Source: Synechococcales cyanobacterium CNB (GTDB taxonomy: Bacteria; Planctomycetota; Phycisphaerae; Phycisphaerales; UBA1924). Taken from it: DNA of 64,000 bases. This document shows positions 45,057 to 55,292 of this stretch, piece by piece. Under the pieces are notes generated by a model. That model did not search any database. It saw only the letters and a program-made list of their open reading frames with translations, and was not told the origin of the DNA. The position numbers were made by a program, and so were the translations under genes. The stretch is from NCBI GenBank assembly GCA_030263455.1, contig SZOZ01000008.1, forward strand, positions 149,112 through 213,111, given 5' to 3'. Numbering within the stretch: position 1 is the first letter of the stretch; each line of letters begins with the position of its first letter.

Positions 45057-46886
45057 TCAGGCCGCGGCTCGCGTCTCGGACGCCGCCACCGCCGCGTCGA
45101 GCGCAGCCGTCAGCCTTGGCATCGGTGTCGGGGTCGGGAGCATCAGCACGCGCCGTCCCTCCGCCAGCGACTCCTCGGGTGCCACCGCGCCTTCCGGCGA
45201 GAGCACGATCAGCGGCAGGCGGCCTCTCCCCGCGTCCGCCTCGGCCGACTGGTACGCCTGCGAGACCGGCAGCCGATCGGAGGGCGACGGGAAGTGCACC
45301 ACGCCCACGTTCGCGGGCTGGTCGCCCGCTGTGCGCAGGCGGTCGAGCGCGATGCGGTAGACATCGCACGCCGGCGACGCACTGATGAACAGTGGGCGCA
45401 CCGGCGCCGACAACGCCTTCGCGTGATGGTCCACGCGACGCTTCCACTCCATCGTCCGTCCGGGCGCGGCGAGCATCGCCAGTTTGATCGTCTCCGTCTC
45501 GGCCTCGATCGTCCGTTCGATCTCCGCGATCACCTCGTCCGCCAGTCCCAGCCCCCGGCACAGTTCGTCCGTCGGATACAACACGTCGTTCCCGCTCGAG
45601 CCGAGCATGAAGGCGTGCGCGAGCCGGTCCGCGAGCGCCAGGGTCGCGACATCGCCGTAGCGCTTCGGACAGTTCCGCCGAATGTCCGGCGCGGACAGGT
45701 GGTGGAACACGATCGGGTCCACGAGGTCGCGAGGGAAGTGCCAGGCGTGCAGGATGCGGTCCATCCCCTCGGCGTGGTTCATCAGGAGCATGCGCGACTC
45801 GACTCGCTCCAACTCGACGCCCAGTTCATCCGCCTTGGCGAGAACCTCGGCGTACTTGTCCCGCAGAAGCTCCGCGTAGACCACGCGCCCGACGTCGTGG
45901 AGCAGTCCCATGGTGAACGCGGCGTCCGGCTCGCCCTCGCCACGCGCCCGAGTCACCGCCGCCGCGATCAGACCCACGGCGATCGAGTGCTCCCAGAACA
46001 GGATGGGGTCCATGAACCCCTCGACCGCGACGCTGCTGAAGCGATCGACGACACCAATGTTCATCACCGCCTGCCGGATCGCCCCCACCCCGATCCGCAG
46101 CACGGCCTTCTCGACCGTGTCCGCGGGCGTGCCGCTCGCGAACGCGCTCGAGTTCGCCAGGCGCAGAATCTTGAGCGCGATCGCCGGGTCGCGCTTGATG
46201 ACCGAGGCCACCTGCTCGCTGTTCGCCTGCGGGCTGTTCACAATCTTCAGCACCTCGGCGACGCTCGGTGGCAACGCCTTCAGTTCCGCGCAACGCTCCA
46301 GCATCTCCACCAGTTCGGATCGCACGACGCGAGGCTTCAGGTTTCGCAGCGCGGTTGTCACGTCCGCGGGCGGCAGCGCTCCGGGCGTGGACGAGGCTGC
46401 AATCCCTCCGGGCGCGCCCGTTCCCGACACCGCCCGCTGGACCTTTCCCGCTGCGGCTGAAACTGGTTCGCTCGGCGCACCGACGGCCTCCCCCGCCCCT
46501 GCCGACGCCTCGTCACGTCGATCCGACGTCAGTTCGCGCACGCGCGCCACCATGTCCGCCAGCGAGAACTGCGCCTTGAGCAGGTAGTGCCGCACGCCCA
46601 ACTGCCGCGACTTCAGGACCGAGTCTTTGTCACCCGCCGCCGTCAGCACGACCACCGGGGGCGACGGGAGCGTCGCGTCGGCCTTCATCCTCCGCAGCAG
46701 TTCCAGCCCGTCCATCTCGGGCATGCCCAGGTCGAGCAGGATCAGGTCCGGCGGCTGCGTGCGCATCAGCCCGATCGCCTCGCGTCCGTTGGCGGCGCAC
46801 ACGGCGTCGAAGCCCTCGCGCCGCAGCGCGGCGGCGATCGGCTCGCGGATGATCGCCATGTCATCGACCACCAGAACCCGTTTCAT
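45057..46886 (-). CDS. receiver-HDOD signalling protein
   Basis: A 609-residue protein. The receiver domain (residues 1-120) has VVDD, phosphoacceptor Asp 52 in LLDLGMPEMDG, and Lys near 104 in YLLKAQFS. A disordered linker covers about 125-185. The HDOD region (about 190-390) opens LKALPPSVAEVLKIVNSP and holds GLLHDVGRVVYAELL. The last 80 residues resemble a degenerate second receiver. HDOD proteins act as regulatory outputs. Its start overlaps the hybrid kinase stop by 4 bp. Confidence 0.85.
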   Translation of the reverse strand: MKRVLVVDDMAIIREPIAAALRREGFDAVCAANGREAIGLMRTQPPDLILLDLGMPEMDGLELLRRMKADATLPSPPVVVLTAAGDKDSVLKSRQLGVRHYLLKAQFSLADMVARVRELTSDRRDEASAGAGEAVGAPSEPVSAAAGKVQRAVSGTGAPGGIAASSTPGALPPADVTTALRNLKPRVVRSELVEMLERCAELKALPPSVAEVLKIVNSPQANSEQVASVIKRDPAIALKILRLANSSAFASGTPADTVEKAVLRIGVGAIRQAVMNIGVVDRFSSVAVEGFMDPILFWEHSIAVGLIAAAVTRARGEGEPDAAFTMGLLHDVGRVVYAELLRDKYAEVLAKADELGVELERVESRMLLMNHAEGMDRILHAWHFPRDLVDPIVFHHLSAPDIRRNCPKRYGDVATLALADRLAHAFMLGSSGNDVLYPTDELCRGLGLADEVIAEIERTIEAETETIKLAMLAAPGRTMEWKRRVDHHAKALSAPVRPLFISASPACDVYRIALDRLRTAGDQPANVGVVHFPSPSDRLPVSQAYQSAEADAGRGRLPLIVLSPEGAVAPEESLAEGRRVLMLPTPTPMPRLTAALDAAVAASETRAAA

Positions 46887-48073
46887 GCCGCTTCTCGGAT
46901 GATCTGCACGCCCTCGGCGACCGCCGCCGGCGCTTCGAGGTCAGCGCGCATCTCGACGACGAATCTTGACCCCTTGCCCTCGCGCGAGAGTACGCGCATC
47001 GTCCCGCCGTGCGCCGCCGCAATCCCCTTGCAGATGGCCAGCCCCAGCCCCGTTCCGTGCGAAGCCGCCGAGCCGACCATCCCCGAGTTCAGCGCGAACG
47101 CCGTCCCGAGTTGCCGCACGATGTGCTCGGGCATCCCGCTGCCGGTATCGAGCACCTCGATGAGGACTCGACGCTCGGCGGCGTCGGTCGTCTCCGTCGC
47201 TCTCACTTCGATCCTGCCCTCGCGCGTGTGCTTCGCCGAGTTGCTCGCCAGATTCATCACCAGCCGACGGATGGCGTCGGCATCGCCCTGCATCCGCAGG
47301 TCGGGCGGCCGGACCGATGACACCACCTCCACCGAGCTGTGGTTCACCTGCGGCCGCACCGTCTCCAGCGCCTGCTCCACCGCGTCCGCGACCCGCACGG
47401 TTCCCCAGTGCCACCGTGCCAGTCCGCTGTCGAACCGTGCGGCCTCCAGCACGTTGTTGACCGTCTCCGTCATCCGCACCGTCTCGCCGTGGATCGACGA
47501 GAGGAAGTGCTCCATCTCCGCCTCATCGCGTGCGTTGGGGGTGAGCAGGTACTCCGACATCAGCCGCATCGAGGTCAGCGGCGTGCGGAGTTCGTGGGCG
47601 ACGACGGCGAGCACGCGTTCCATCGCCCTTGCCGCCTCCTGCAGCGAGCGCCGCTCGCGCTCCAGGCGCTGGGCGCACTTCTGGGCCATCGCGTAGCGGA
47701 TCGCCCGTTCGAGCGTGACCGCGCTGGCCGCGTCCTTCTGGACGTACTCGGTGGCGCCGGCCTCCAGTGCCTCGCGGTCCACGCTCCGCCCGCCCTGGCC
47801 GGTCATCAGGATCGCCGGTCGGTCCGGCAGCGCGGCGGCGATCTCGCGCAGCAGGTCGATGCCGGTCTCAGCCCCCAGACGGTAGTCGATCAGGTACGCG
47901 TCGTACCGGTCCTCGCCGATGACGCGCCGGGCCTCGTCCGCGGACGTTGCCCACTCGACCAGGTACCGCCCCGGCTCGACGTCGTCCAGCCACGCGCGCA
48001 CGAGGACGAGCATGTCCTCGTCGTCGTCAACGAGAAGAACGCTTATCGGACTCTGAGCCTGCGCCTCCATCAC
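46883..48073 (-). CDS. receiver-histidine kinase hybrid
   Basis: A 396-residue cytosolic protein. An N-terminal receiver has DDDED and a phosphoacceptor at Asp 63 in YLIDYRLGAETG; its Lys is in YVQKDAAS. The HisKA segment VVAHELRTPLTSMRLM follows, with His 160. The HATPase_c part has LVMNLASNSAKHT (N box), VLDTGSGMP and GTGLGLAICKGI. It overlaps the Rcp1-like receiver gene by 47 bp upstream and the HDOD gene by 4 bp downstream. The REC-HisKA-HATPase order suggests it receives a phosphate from another kinase. Confidence 0.88.
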   Translation of the reverse strand: MMEAQAQSPISVLLVDDDEDMLVLVRAWLDDVEPGRYLVEWATSADEARRVIGEDRYDAYLIDYRLGAETGIDLLREIAAALPDRPAILMTGQGGRSVDREALEAGATEYVQKDAASAVTLERAIRYAMAQKCAQRLERERRSLQEAARAMERVLAVVAHELRTPLTSMRLMSEYLLTPNARDEAEMEHFLSSIHGETVRMTETVNNVLEAARFDSGLARWHWGTVRVADAVEQALETVRPQVNHSSVEVVSSVRPPDLRMQGDADAIRRLVMNLASNSAKHTREGRIEVRATETTDAAERRVLIEVLDTGSGMPEHIVRQLGTAFALNSGMVGSAASHGTGLGLAICKGIAAAHGGTMRVLSREGKGSRFVVEMRADLEAPAAVAEGVQIIREAA

Positions 48074-48527
48074 AGCCGTCTATCGGCAGTTCCGCGTGCT
48101 CAAGCCAGTAGCGGCCGATGGCTTTCACCGTCTCTGAAAGCCCGGAATACGTCGAAGGTTTTCGCATGTACGAGTTCGCGCCGGTGTCGTACGCCCACGC
48201 CACGTCCTCGGCCGCGCCGGAGGTCGTCAGCACCACCACGGGAACGCAACGGAGCGTCTCGTGCTCTCGGATCTCGCGCAGAGCATCGCGGCCGTCCACC
48301 TTCGGCATGTTCAGGTCGAGCAGGATCAGTCCGGGCCGAGGAGCCGCATCCACCGCGGCGTAGCGCCCGCGGCGAAACAGGTAGTCCAGCAGTTCCTCCC
48401 CGTCCTCGACGAACCGAAGGTCGTTATCCAGGTCCGCCTCGTCCCACGCTTCGCGCGTGATCAGGCGGTCGTCGGCGTCGTCCTCGGCGACGAGGACCGT
48501 GATCGATCGGTCTGTGCTTCGCGACAT
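48027..48527 (-). CDS. Rcp1-like single-domain response regulator
   Basis: A 166-residue receiver. It has VLVAEDDADDRLITREAW, phosphoacceptor Asp 71 in LILLDLNMPKVDGRDALREI, and VVLTTSG with a Lys in YMRKPSTY. The FRRGRY insert before the acceptor is usual in the Rcp1 group that pairs with phytochrome-like kinases. It overlaps the large CHASE kinase gene by 67 bp, so that kinase is its likely donor. The C-terminal tail is short and disordered. Confidence 0.9.
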   Translation of the reverse strand: MSRSTDRSITVLVAEDDADDRLITREAWDEADLDNDLRFVEDGEELLDYLFRRGRYAAVDAAPRPGLILLDLNMPKVDGRDALREIREHETLRCVPVVVLTTSGAAEDVAWAYDTGANSYMRKPSTYSGLSETVKAIGRYWLEHAELPIDGCDGGAGSESDKRSSR

Positions 48528-50821
48528 GGATCTTCCCCGGATGCCTGCTGCCTCGTCGGCAGTTCTATCACGAATGTCGCCCCCTCGCCAGCCGTTCCCT
48601 CCGCGACGATCCTGCCCCCGTGCCGTTCAACTATCTTTCGGCAGATCGCCAGCCCCATCCCTGAACCTTCGTACTCCGACCGGCCGTGCAGCCGGTGGAA
48701 CGGCTCAAAGATCACGCTCGAGTACTTCGCGTCGAACCCGATCCCGTTGTCACGAACCACGAGTCGGCACCGGGAATCACCCCCACTCCCCGCCTGAACA
48801 GGGGATTCGGCCGAGATCGTCACGAGCGGCCGGCGGACGTCGCTGCGGAACTTCAAAGCATTCGAGAGCAGGTTTTGGAACAACTGGCGCATCTGCGTCG
48901 AGTCCGCGTCGATCGAGGGCAGGTCTCCCACTTCAACGACCCCGCCGGACTCCTGCAGCGCGACTTCCAGGTCCGTCAGCACCTCGCGCACGACCGCGCC
49001 GAGGTCAACCCGCTCGAACGGCCGACCCTTCGATGTCACCCGGGACAGTTCGAGCAGGTCGTTCAGCAGCGACGACATGCGGTCCGCGGCGTTCAGCATC
49101 CGGGCCAGATAGTCCTTGCCCTTGTCGCCCAGCGTGCCCTCGTACTGCTGGCGCAGACGGTCGCCGAAGACCAGCACCTTCCGCAGCGGCTCCTGGAGGT
49201 CGTGCGACGCGATCGACGCGAACTGGGCCAACTCGTCCACCATCCGCTGCAGCTCTTCCGTGCGCCGCTGCACCCGTTCCTCGAGTTCCGCGTTCATGCT
49301 CTGGATCGCGTCCTCGGCACGCTTGCGCTCGGTCACGTCGCGGATGATCCCGGTGAACTGCCGCCGATCGCCCAGCCGAACCTCGCCGACCGACAACTCG
49401 ATCGGGAACTCCAGCCCGTCCTTCCGCAGGCCGTAGGTACGAAGGACTCCCCCCCCGACCGTCCGTCCCGACCCGTTCTGCTGGTAGCGCCGCATCCCGG
49501 CACGGTGCAGTTCCCGCAGGCGCTCGGGCATCAGCACCGTCAGTTCTCGCCCGATGAGTTCCTCGGCGCAATACCCGAACATCCGCTCGGTCGCCGGGTT
49601 GACGGTCTCGATGACGCCGCGCCCGTCCGCGACGATCACGGCGTCCGGCGCTGTGTGGAGGATCGCCCTGAGGCGCTCGCCGCGCTCGCGCAGTTCGCGC
49701 GTCCGCTGCACGACCAGTGACTCTGCCCTGGCGTTCGCCACCCGCAGCGACTGCACGTACACGAGCGCGAGCGTGGTCAGCACGAAGCCGCACCCCAGCG
49801 CCCACGATGATGCGCGACCCTGCGAGTAATACGGCTTGATCGAGCGCGCGACGAACACCGCGGCCCAATCGCGGCCGAGCGTCGAGTAGTGGACGACCTG
49901 CCGCATCCCCTCCGTGAGACCCGGATCCGGCGAGTCCACCCGCGTGACCGCAGCCGGATTCGTCGAATACAGCAGCTCCTGACTGCCCCCGGGAAGCCTG
50001 TCGAACAGGTGAACCTCGATCTGTCCCGTGGGCACGTCCCGCAGCGACGCCGAGAGCAGGTCGCTCAAACGCACCGTCGCGGCCAGGAACCCGGCGACAG
50101 CCCCGAGCCGTTGATGCTCGTCCGACGGGATCGCATCGCTGTCATAGACCGGAAGGAAGACCGTCACGCCGCCGCGGTCGCCGATGCCCTGCGCCAGGCG
50201 GACAACGTCCCGCCTCGCGCTCGCAACCGGCGCATCGCGCCACGCCGACATTTCCATCGCCGACAGGAGCGCTGCTTCCGAAGCGTGGTCGAACCCGATC
50301 AACGCACGCGCTGGCGGCACCGACACGGTGTACAGGATCGGGGCGTAAACGGGCCTGCTCTCGGCACGCACCATGGCGCCCGTGCCGTCGTTCTGCACGA
50401 TCGCGTACTCTTCCCCGGCGGCCTTGCGGGCCGAAGCGACGAACTCTTCGGCTCGATCCCCCGGCACGCGCGGCGCCCAATCCAGCGCGAGCACCGTCGA
50501 GCGCCTGCTCAGAATCTCTCCGGCAAATCGCGCGAACTCATCGGGTTCGACAAACTCGGATGCCTCGTAGAACGCGCGGACGGCGTACAGGGCCTCCACG
50601 GCGTCGGACAACTCCGCGTCGATCGCGGCTGCGCGTCGCGTAGCGTCGGTCTGGAACTGCGAGATCGCAATCCCGCGTTCACGCGACACCAGCACACCGT
50701 GCACGACCAGCGTTGCGCCGAGACCGATCGCCGCAATGAGGGAAGGTACGAGCCACGAACGCCGCAGCCGACTCCCAGCCGATGGCCTCGCCTCGCCCGT
50801 TCCAAGTCCTGCCTGCATCAC
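48461..50821 (-). CDS. CHASE-PAS sensor histidine kinase
   Basis: A 786-residue membrane kinase. Helix 1 is at about residues 23-46, a periplasmic CHASE-like sensor at 70-320, and helix 2 at 338-358. A PAS domain (382-500) includes VETVNPATERMFGY and ends IIRDVTERKRAED. The HisKA helix has ASIASHDLQEPLRKV with His 540, and HATPase_c has LFQNLLSNALKF, DNGIGFD and GSGMGLAICRKI. The SHDLQEPL variant is usual for kinases that act on Rcp1-type receivers. It is the first gene of a four-gene overlapping operon. The ligand is unknown. Confidence 0.92.
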   Translation of the reverse strand: MMQAGLGTGEARPSAGSRLRRSWLVPSLIAAIGLGATLVVHGVLVSRERGIAISQFQTDATRRAAAIDAELSDAVEALYAVRAFYEASEFVEPDEFARFAGEILSRRSTVLALDWAPRVPGDRAEEFVASARKAAGEEYAIVQNDGTGAMVRAESRPVYAPILYTVSVPPARALIGFDHASEAALLSAMEMSAWRDAPVASARRDVVRLAQGIGDRGGVTVFLPVYDSDAIPSDEHQRLGAVAGFLAATVRLSDLLSASLRDVPTGQIEVHLFDRLPGGSQELLYSTNPAAVTRVDSPDPGLTEGMRQVVHYSTLGRDWAAVFVARSIKPYYSQGRASSWALGCGFVLTTLALVYVQSLRVANARAESLVVQRTRELRERGERLRAILHTAPDAVIVADGRGVIETVNPATERMFGYCAEELIGRELTVLMPERLRELHRAGMRRYQQNGSGRTVGGGVLRTYGLRKDGLEFPIELSVGEVRLGDRRQFTGIIRDVTERKRAEDAIQSMNAELEERVQRRTEELQRMVDELAQFASIASHDLQEPLRKVLVFGDRLRQQYEGTLGDKGKDYLARMLNAADRMSSLLNDLLELSRVTSKGRPFERVDLGAVVREVLTDLEVALQESGGVVEVGDLPSIDADSTQMRQLFQNLLSNALKFRSDVRRPLVTISAESPVQAGSGGDSRCRLVVRDNGIGFDAKYSSVIFEPFHRLHGRSEYEGSGMGLAICRKIVERHGGRIVAEGTAGEGATFVIELPTRQQASGEDPCREAQTDRSRSSSPRTTPTTA

Positions 50822-50966
50822 GTCTACTCCCCGTCGGGCGATAACCCGGGCGCTCCGCCCCGGTCTGAGTCGTATAACCGGTGATCGACCATCCCCGCCC
50901 CGGGGTTGAACCGGGATCGCGGATATGCCCTCGAATCTGAGGCTCCATCCCCGTTCCGGGGCTTGC

Positions 50967-52679
50967 CTATGGGCACCCGGCCACGAAGGCGTTGAGGAAC
51001 GCGACGAAGTCCAGCGTGTTCACAACCGTGTCGCCGTTGAAGTCGGCCTTCGGATCGCTCCCCACGAAGGCGTTGAGGAACGCGACGAAGTCCAGCGTGT
51101 TCACGACCGTGTCGCCGTTGAAGTCCGCCGGGCAACCAGGCCCCTTTTTGAACACGATGCCGTCCCCGTCCGGCCCGCCGAGCGCGGCGATCTCAGCGTC
51201 GCTCAGCACGTCGTCGGCGAAGTACATGCTCGCCACGTAGACCACCTCGCTCCTGCCGCCGGGTCCGAACTCCGCGCTCCCGAGGTCGGCGAACAGGCAG
51301 AACGTCGAGGCGAGCGGGGTGGGTCCGACCGATCCCGGCTCGGTCCCGCTGCTGAGTGCCCACGGGCTGGGGAACCCGCCCCACGCCTGCCAGTCGCCCG
51401 GATCGACCGCCTCGCCGTCTCCATAGCGGGGATCGCCCGGATCGACGCTGTCGTAGAGCCAGTCGCTGCCCGTGCTGCCCACGAGTTGGCCGTTGACGTA
51501 GACACGACCCACGCCGCCCTGCATGTGGTCGCACACGAAGGCGAGGCGGAACCACTCGCCCGGCTTGATGAGCGGGGTGTTGAGGTACTGCCCGGGCTGG
51601 CGGTCGAAGCCGATCACCCCGCCGCCGCCGAACGCGGGATTGCGGATGAACATGTCCGCCCCCCCCTCGTTGTTGTGGTTCCCGTGGACGAGTGCGGCGA
51701 TCCACTCGTGGCTGTTCCACGTCTCGTGCGGGATATACATGTCCCACACCATGGTCCACTGGCCGAACCAAGTTCCGGGGAATGCGGGCTGCGTGCGCGG
51801 ATAGAGCGCAAGCCCGATTCCGCGGTAGTTCTTCGGGTCGGGGTCGGAGAGGTTGCGCGCGGGACTGGTCACGTAGACCGTGTCCTCCTTCCCGCCCGGC
51901 CCGACGATACCAAGCTGCGCCGTCGTTGCGAAGAACGACTGCTGCTCTGTCACGCCGGTGGGGATCGTGGGGTCGGGGTTGTTCTCGTTCCCGATCCCGC
52001 CGAGGATCGTTCCGAACGCGGGATCGTCGAGGTATCGCAGCATCGAAGGCCCCGAGCCGGCGACGGAGCCGAGGCCGCCCTCGAAGTGCCACTCCGTTTC
52101 TTGCCGGGGCGAGGCGTTCCAGACCTCGACGGCGGTGGTTCCGCTCTTCACCTTGACGGTGCCGAAGAGGATGCCGAGGGGGATGTCGATGTCGCGGATT
52201 TCGAAGAACGCCGCGCCGTCGTTGCGTATCCAGGTGTCGATGGTGATGGAGAGTTCGATCCCCGCCGCCTCGCCGACGAAGGTCTGCGCGAACACGCCGT
52301 TCTTCGGGAGGGGCAGCCCGCCGAGGAGGTTGCGCGAGTAGCCGCGCAGCAGCCTGGATGCGCCCGGCTCGATGATCTCCATCATGTCCGCGATGGTCGA
52401 GTTGTTCGGGATGACAAGCCCGACGAGGCCGGTCGTCTCGACGATGCCGTCGATCGCGAACGAGTAGCCGGAGGCCGGCACGATGAACTGGGGCGTTCCG
52501 GGCGGGAACGGGTGATTCTGGCTGTTGCGAGACTGGTCCGGGAAGCACGGGCCGAAGATCTGGCACCGCAACTCCATGCCCGTGATGTTGATGACGGCGT
52601 CGTTGTCCGGCTGCCCGCACGCCGACCCCAGCCCGACCGCGACCCCCGCCACGGCACCCGCCAGCGCGATCCCTCTCAT
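50967..52679 (-). CDS. secreted LamG/concanavalin-like protein with dockerin-like tail
   Basis: A 570-residue protein with a signal peptide (site near GSACGQP, residue 21). The centre (about 280-500) is beta-rich and has an [13 protein letters not shown] segment and [26 protein letters not shown], features of LamG-like jellyroll domains that bind glycans. The C-terminus holds two identical D-x-N-x-D repeats ([20 protein letters not shown]) ending GCP. The two repeats are copied almost perfectly at DNA level with an 81-bp period. It starts divergently from the prepilin gene. Role in glycan binding is inference. Confidence 0.78.
   Translation of the reverse strand: MRGIALAGAVAGVAVGLGSACGQPDNDAVINITGMELRCQIFGPCFPDQSRNSQNHPFPPGTPQFIVPASGYSFAIDGIVETTGLVGLVIPNNSTIADMMEIIEPGASRLLRGYSRNLLGGLPLPKNGVFAQTFVGEAAGIELSITIDTWIRNDGAAFFEIRDIDIPLGILFGTVKVKSGTTAVEVWNASPRQETEWHFEGGLGSVAGSGPSMLRYLDDPAFGTILGGIGNENNPDPTIPTGVTEQQSFFATTAQLGIVGPGGKEDTVYVTSPARNLSDPDPKNYRGIGLALYPRTQPAFPGTWFGQWTMVWDMYIPHETWNSHEWIAALVHGNHNNEGGADMFIRNPAFGGGGVIGFDRQPGQYLNTPLIKPGEWFRLAFVCDHMQGGVGRVYVNGQLVGSTGSDWLYDSVDPGDPRYGDGEAVDPGDWQAWGGFPSPWALSSGTEPGSVGPTPLASTFCLFADLGSAEFGPGGRSEVVYVASMYFADDVLSDAEIAALGGPDGDGIVFKKGPGCPADFNGDTVVNTLDFVAFLNAFVGSDPKADFNGDTVVNTLDFVAFLNAFVAGCP
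50981..51125. repeat. 81-bp-period duplication encoding the dockerin pair
   Basis: Bases 50981-51044 and 51062-51125 match at 63 of 64 positions. Each copy encodes one D-x-N-x-D-G repeat of the gene at 50967. Confidence 0.85.
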
Positions 52680-52817
52680 GTTCGCCTCTCCTCGCCGACC
52701 ACGGCGGCCGGTCCAGCATCCTACAGCGGGACGCCGCCCGGCCCAAGAGGGATGATCCGGCCGCGCACTTCCTGTACCATGTCCCCTGCCCTCGCGGACA
52801 TGCCCCGGAGAAGCCCG

Positions 52818-53738
52818 GTGATCGACAGGCAGCGTCAACCCGGTCGCGCCTTCACGCTCATCGAACTCTTGGTCGTCATTGCCATCATCGCGCTGCTGAT
52901 CGGGCTGCTGCTGCCCGCGCTGGGGGCGGCGCGCGAGGCCGGGCGTCGGGCGGCATGTCTCTCCAATACGCGCCAGCTCGCCACCGCGGCCAACCTCTAC
53001 AGCAACGACACGCGCGTCGGCCTGTTCCTGCCGAGCATCCTCACCTTTGAGGACAACGTGGGCTGGTTCTACCCCGACTACGTCCCCGCCATCGAGGCGC
53101 CCATCTGCCCGGCGACGCGCAACACCATCCGCCCCAACTTCATGGTGACCGACGAGCCGCTTCTCGAGGACCTCCCGCTGTTGTACGGCCGCAACTTCCT
53201 CTTCGACCACTTCTTCTCGGGCGACGACCGCTACGACCAGGCCGGCGGGCACTCCTACGAGACCTTCGCGTGGTTCGACGAAGGCAAGTTCCTCGACGGG
53301 ATCGTGATCTCGGGACGCGGGCGGGGCACGATCGGCGCGCAACTCGGCTGGACCTACACCCCCGGCGGCGGCATCGACATCCTCGAACAATCGACGAAGA
53401 ACCTGCTCAAGACGCAGGCCACCGTCGAGTTCCCGTCCCGCACGGTCATCATCCTCGACAACGACAACGACGACGCGGACCCCGCCGGCCTCGCCATCGG
53501 CGTCGGCCGCGCCGACGGCATCAACAACTGGCCGGAACCCTGGAACAATCACGGACCCGACGGACTCAACGCCGCGTTCTGCGACGGCTCCGCGTCGTGG
53601 ATCCCCCGGCGAGACCTCATCGAAGCCTACCTGTTCTCCGGCTTCGAACCGCCCCTCGAAGCGCTCCAGAACTCCGCGTTCGGATACCGCCCTTACACCT
53701 GGCGCGGCGTCACGATCCGCGAGTACTACAGGAAGTAG
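52818..53738 (+). CDS. prepilin-type protein of the short planctomycete group
   Basis: A 306-residue protein with prepilin leader. [29 protein letters not shown] is the methylation/cleavage region, with the site at A-FTLIE. The C-terminal motif [20 protein letters not shown] resembles the H-x9-DG pattern with one extra residue. GTG 52818 is preferred because GGAGAAG stands just upstream; ATG at 52779 or 52800 are in-frame alternatives. Another FTLIE-type prepilin lies at 7439. A separate assembly machine must be encoded elsewhere. Confidence 0.82.
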   Translation: MIDRQRQPGRAFTLIELLVVIAIIALLIGLLLPALGAAREAGRRAACLSNTRQLATAANLYSNDTRVGLFLPSILTFEDNVGWFYPDYVPAIEAPICPATRNTIRPNFMVTDEPLLEDLPLLYGRNFLFDHFFSGDDRYDQAGGHSYETFAWFDEGKFLDGIVISGRGRGTIGAQLGWTYTPGGGIDILEQSTKNLLKTQATVEFPSRTVIILDNDNDDADPAGLAIGVGRADGINNWPEPWNNHGPDGLNAAFCDGSASWIPRRDLIEAYLFSGFEPPLEALQNSAFGYRPYTWRGVTIREYYRK

Positions 53739-53815
53739 GCCGCGCGCAAAGAAGACGAGGCCCGGGCGGAGATGCCCGAGCCTCGGCAAGGATCACGTTG
53801 TCCGTCAGCGGGGCG

Positions 53816-54682
53816 TCAGGCGGCCTCGCGGTTCATCCCGAAGCCGGGCTTGCCGTGGATGTCCGTGGTCTGCGGACCGCACACCGTGCCGGGGAACGGG
53901 AAGCCCTGGGGATACACGCCGTTGTAGCCGGTGTTCGTGAACGAACCGAAGTTCGTCACGGGCGTGTTGTAGCCGAACGGGATGTTCGACGAAGGGATCG
54001 GCCAGTTGAAACCGCCCTGATACCCGGAGAACGGGTTGGTGTTGTACCCGTAGAACGGGATCGTGTTCTGCCCGTAGTTCGAGAAGGGGATCGTGTTCCA
54101 GGGGTTGAAGCCGAAGGTGTTGAAGGGCGTGGACCAGTTGTTGAATGAGCCGTTGTAGATCGGGTAGAAGTTCGCGCCGTACCACGAGCCGAACGAGGGC
54201 GGGCAGCAGCCCGGGAAGCACTCGCCGGAGAAGGGTGTAGCGCATGAGATCGGGGTGTTCCAGCCGTAGAACGGCGACCCGTTGATGGTGTTGTACCCGT
54301 ACCCGTGGTTCCACGACCAGGGGAACGAGCCGAAGGTGTTGAAGTTGTTCCAGTTCGTCCAGTTGGAGGAGGGGATGCCGCAGTTCCAGTTGCCGAACGA
54401 CCAGTTCGTGTTCCACGGGAAGGAGCCGAAGTGGCTCTGGCCGTGGAAGTTCTGGCCTTGGAACGAGGGATTGAACCAGCCGAACGGCTGAGGCCAGTAC
54501 CCCGAGTTGGGGATCGTGTACCCGAAGTTGGTGGTCGGGTGCTGGTTCGTGTAGCTGGTATATCCGGTGTGGGTCGGCCCGCACCAGTTGAACGGCACGT
54601 TCTGGAAGGTCTGCCCGGGGAACGGCGTGCAGCAGCCGCTCTGCCCAAACGTCTGCGGGTTCGGAATCTGCGTCGTCGTCAT
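53816..54682 (-). CDS. leucine-free, FG/aromatic-rich low-complexity protein
   Basis: A 288-residue protein with no signal peptide. By my count it has no Leu at all and only five charged residues, four of them in the last 16 positions. It is dominated by Asn, Gly, Phe, Trp, Tyr, Pro, Ser and Thr, with eleven FG dipeptides (such as TFGQ, NFGY, PFGW, SFGN), many NW/NTN/NPF units and nine Cys. Composition recalls FG-nucleoporins, prion-like domains or structural adhesive proteins. A strong AAGGAGA Shine-Dalgarno precedes the ATG at 54682, so it is probably well expressed. The gene stands alone, divergent from the secretin-N-like gene. No family is recognised. Confidence 0.78.
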   Translation of the reverse strand: MTTTQIPNPQTFGQSGCCTPFPGQTFQNVPFNWCGPTHTGYTSYTNQHPTTNFGYTIPNSGYWPQPFGWFNPSFQGQNFHGQSHFGSFPWNTNWSFGNWNCGIPSSNWTNWNNFNTFGSFPWSWNHGYGYNTINGSPFYGWNTPISCATPFSGECFPGCCPPSFGSWYGANFYPIYNGSFNNWSTPFNTFGFNPWNTIPFSNYGQNTIPFYGYNTNPFSGYQGGFNWPIPSSNIPFGYNTPVTNFGSFTNTGYNGVYPQGFPFPGTVCGPQTTDIHGKPGFGMNREAA

Positions 54683-55292
54683 CGTCGAGTCTCCTTGTGA
54701 ATGCTTCCGGTCTGAACGCTTCCCGACGGCCGTCGATCGGCCGCGTTGTCCTGTCCTGCCTCGCCCTTTGTGGGTAGCGACAGCCCGAGCGCGAGTTCCG
54801 CGCGCAAGCCGCCCCGCCTTGGCACGCTGGGCGCCGGCCCCTCCACGACTCCGGGCGACCGGCCTATCGGCCGACCGCGAGGGGCGTCTTTGCTTCCGAG
54901 GGGGGGTCGCCACGGGCGGGTCCGTCCGAGTCTGAAGTTGCGCTCCGGTCCCGACCGCGCCGGCCGGGGACCATCCTCATCGGACGCCCAGACCGGACGG
55001 ATAAGCCCCAACGCCCCCAACCCTCAGGGTTTTTCCAGTCGGACGTTCCCCAGACCGCATCCGCGACCCCGGCTCGGCCGAATCAGTGGATGCGTTTCGC
55101 GCCGCCCGCTCCTCCGGGGCGGCACCCCCACGGCGAGAGATCGCCTGGCACTGGAAACGACCCCGGACGGTCGGGGATTGCAAAAAGTCCCTCCCGCCAC
55201 GCCGTCCGGGCCGTACACTGATTGACAAGGGGCAGGGAAGGCCGCCGATACGTGTTCCCTTCGGGAACCGCGGCCACGAAAGGAGCCTCAGG
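54683..55292. other. 610-bp divergent intergenic region between FG-rich and secretin-N-like genes
   Basis: No gene is supported. The AAGGAG ribosome site of the FG-rich gene is at its left edge and AGGAG of the next gene at its right edge. A CGGCC-TATC-GGCCG inverted repeat near 54861 and AT-richer patches near 55178 are present. Promoters must lie here but cannot be placed with confidence. Confidence 0.5.
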
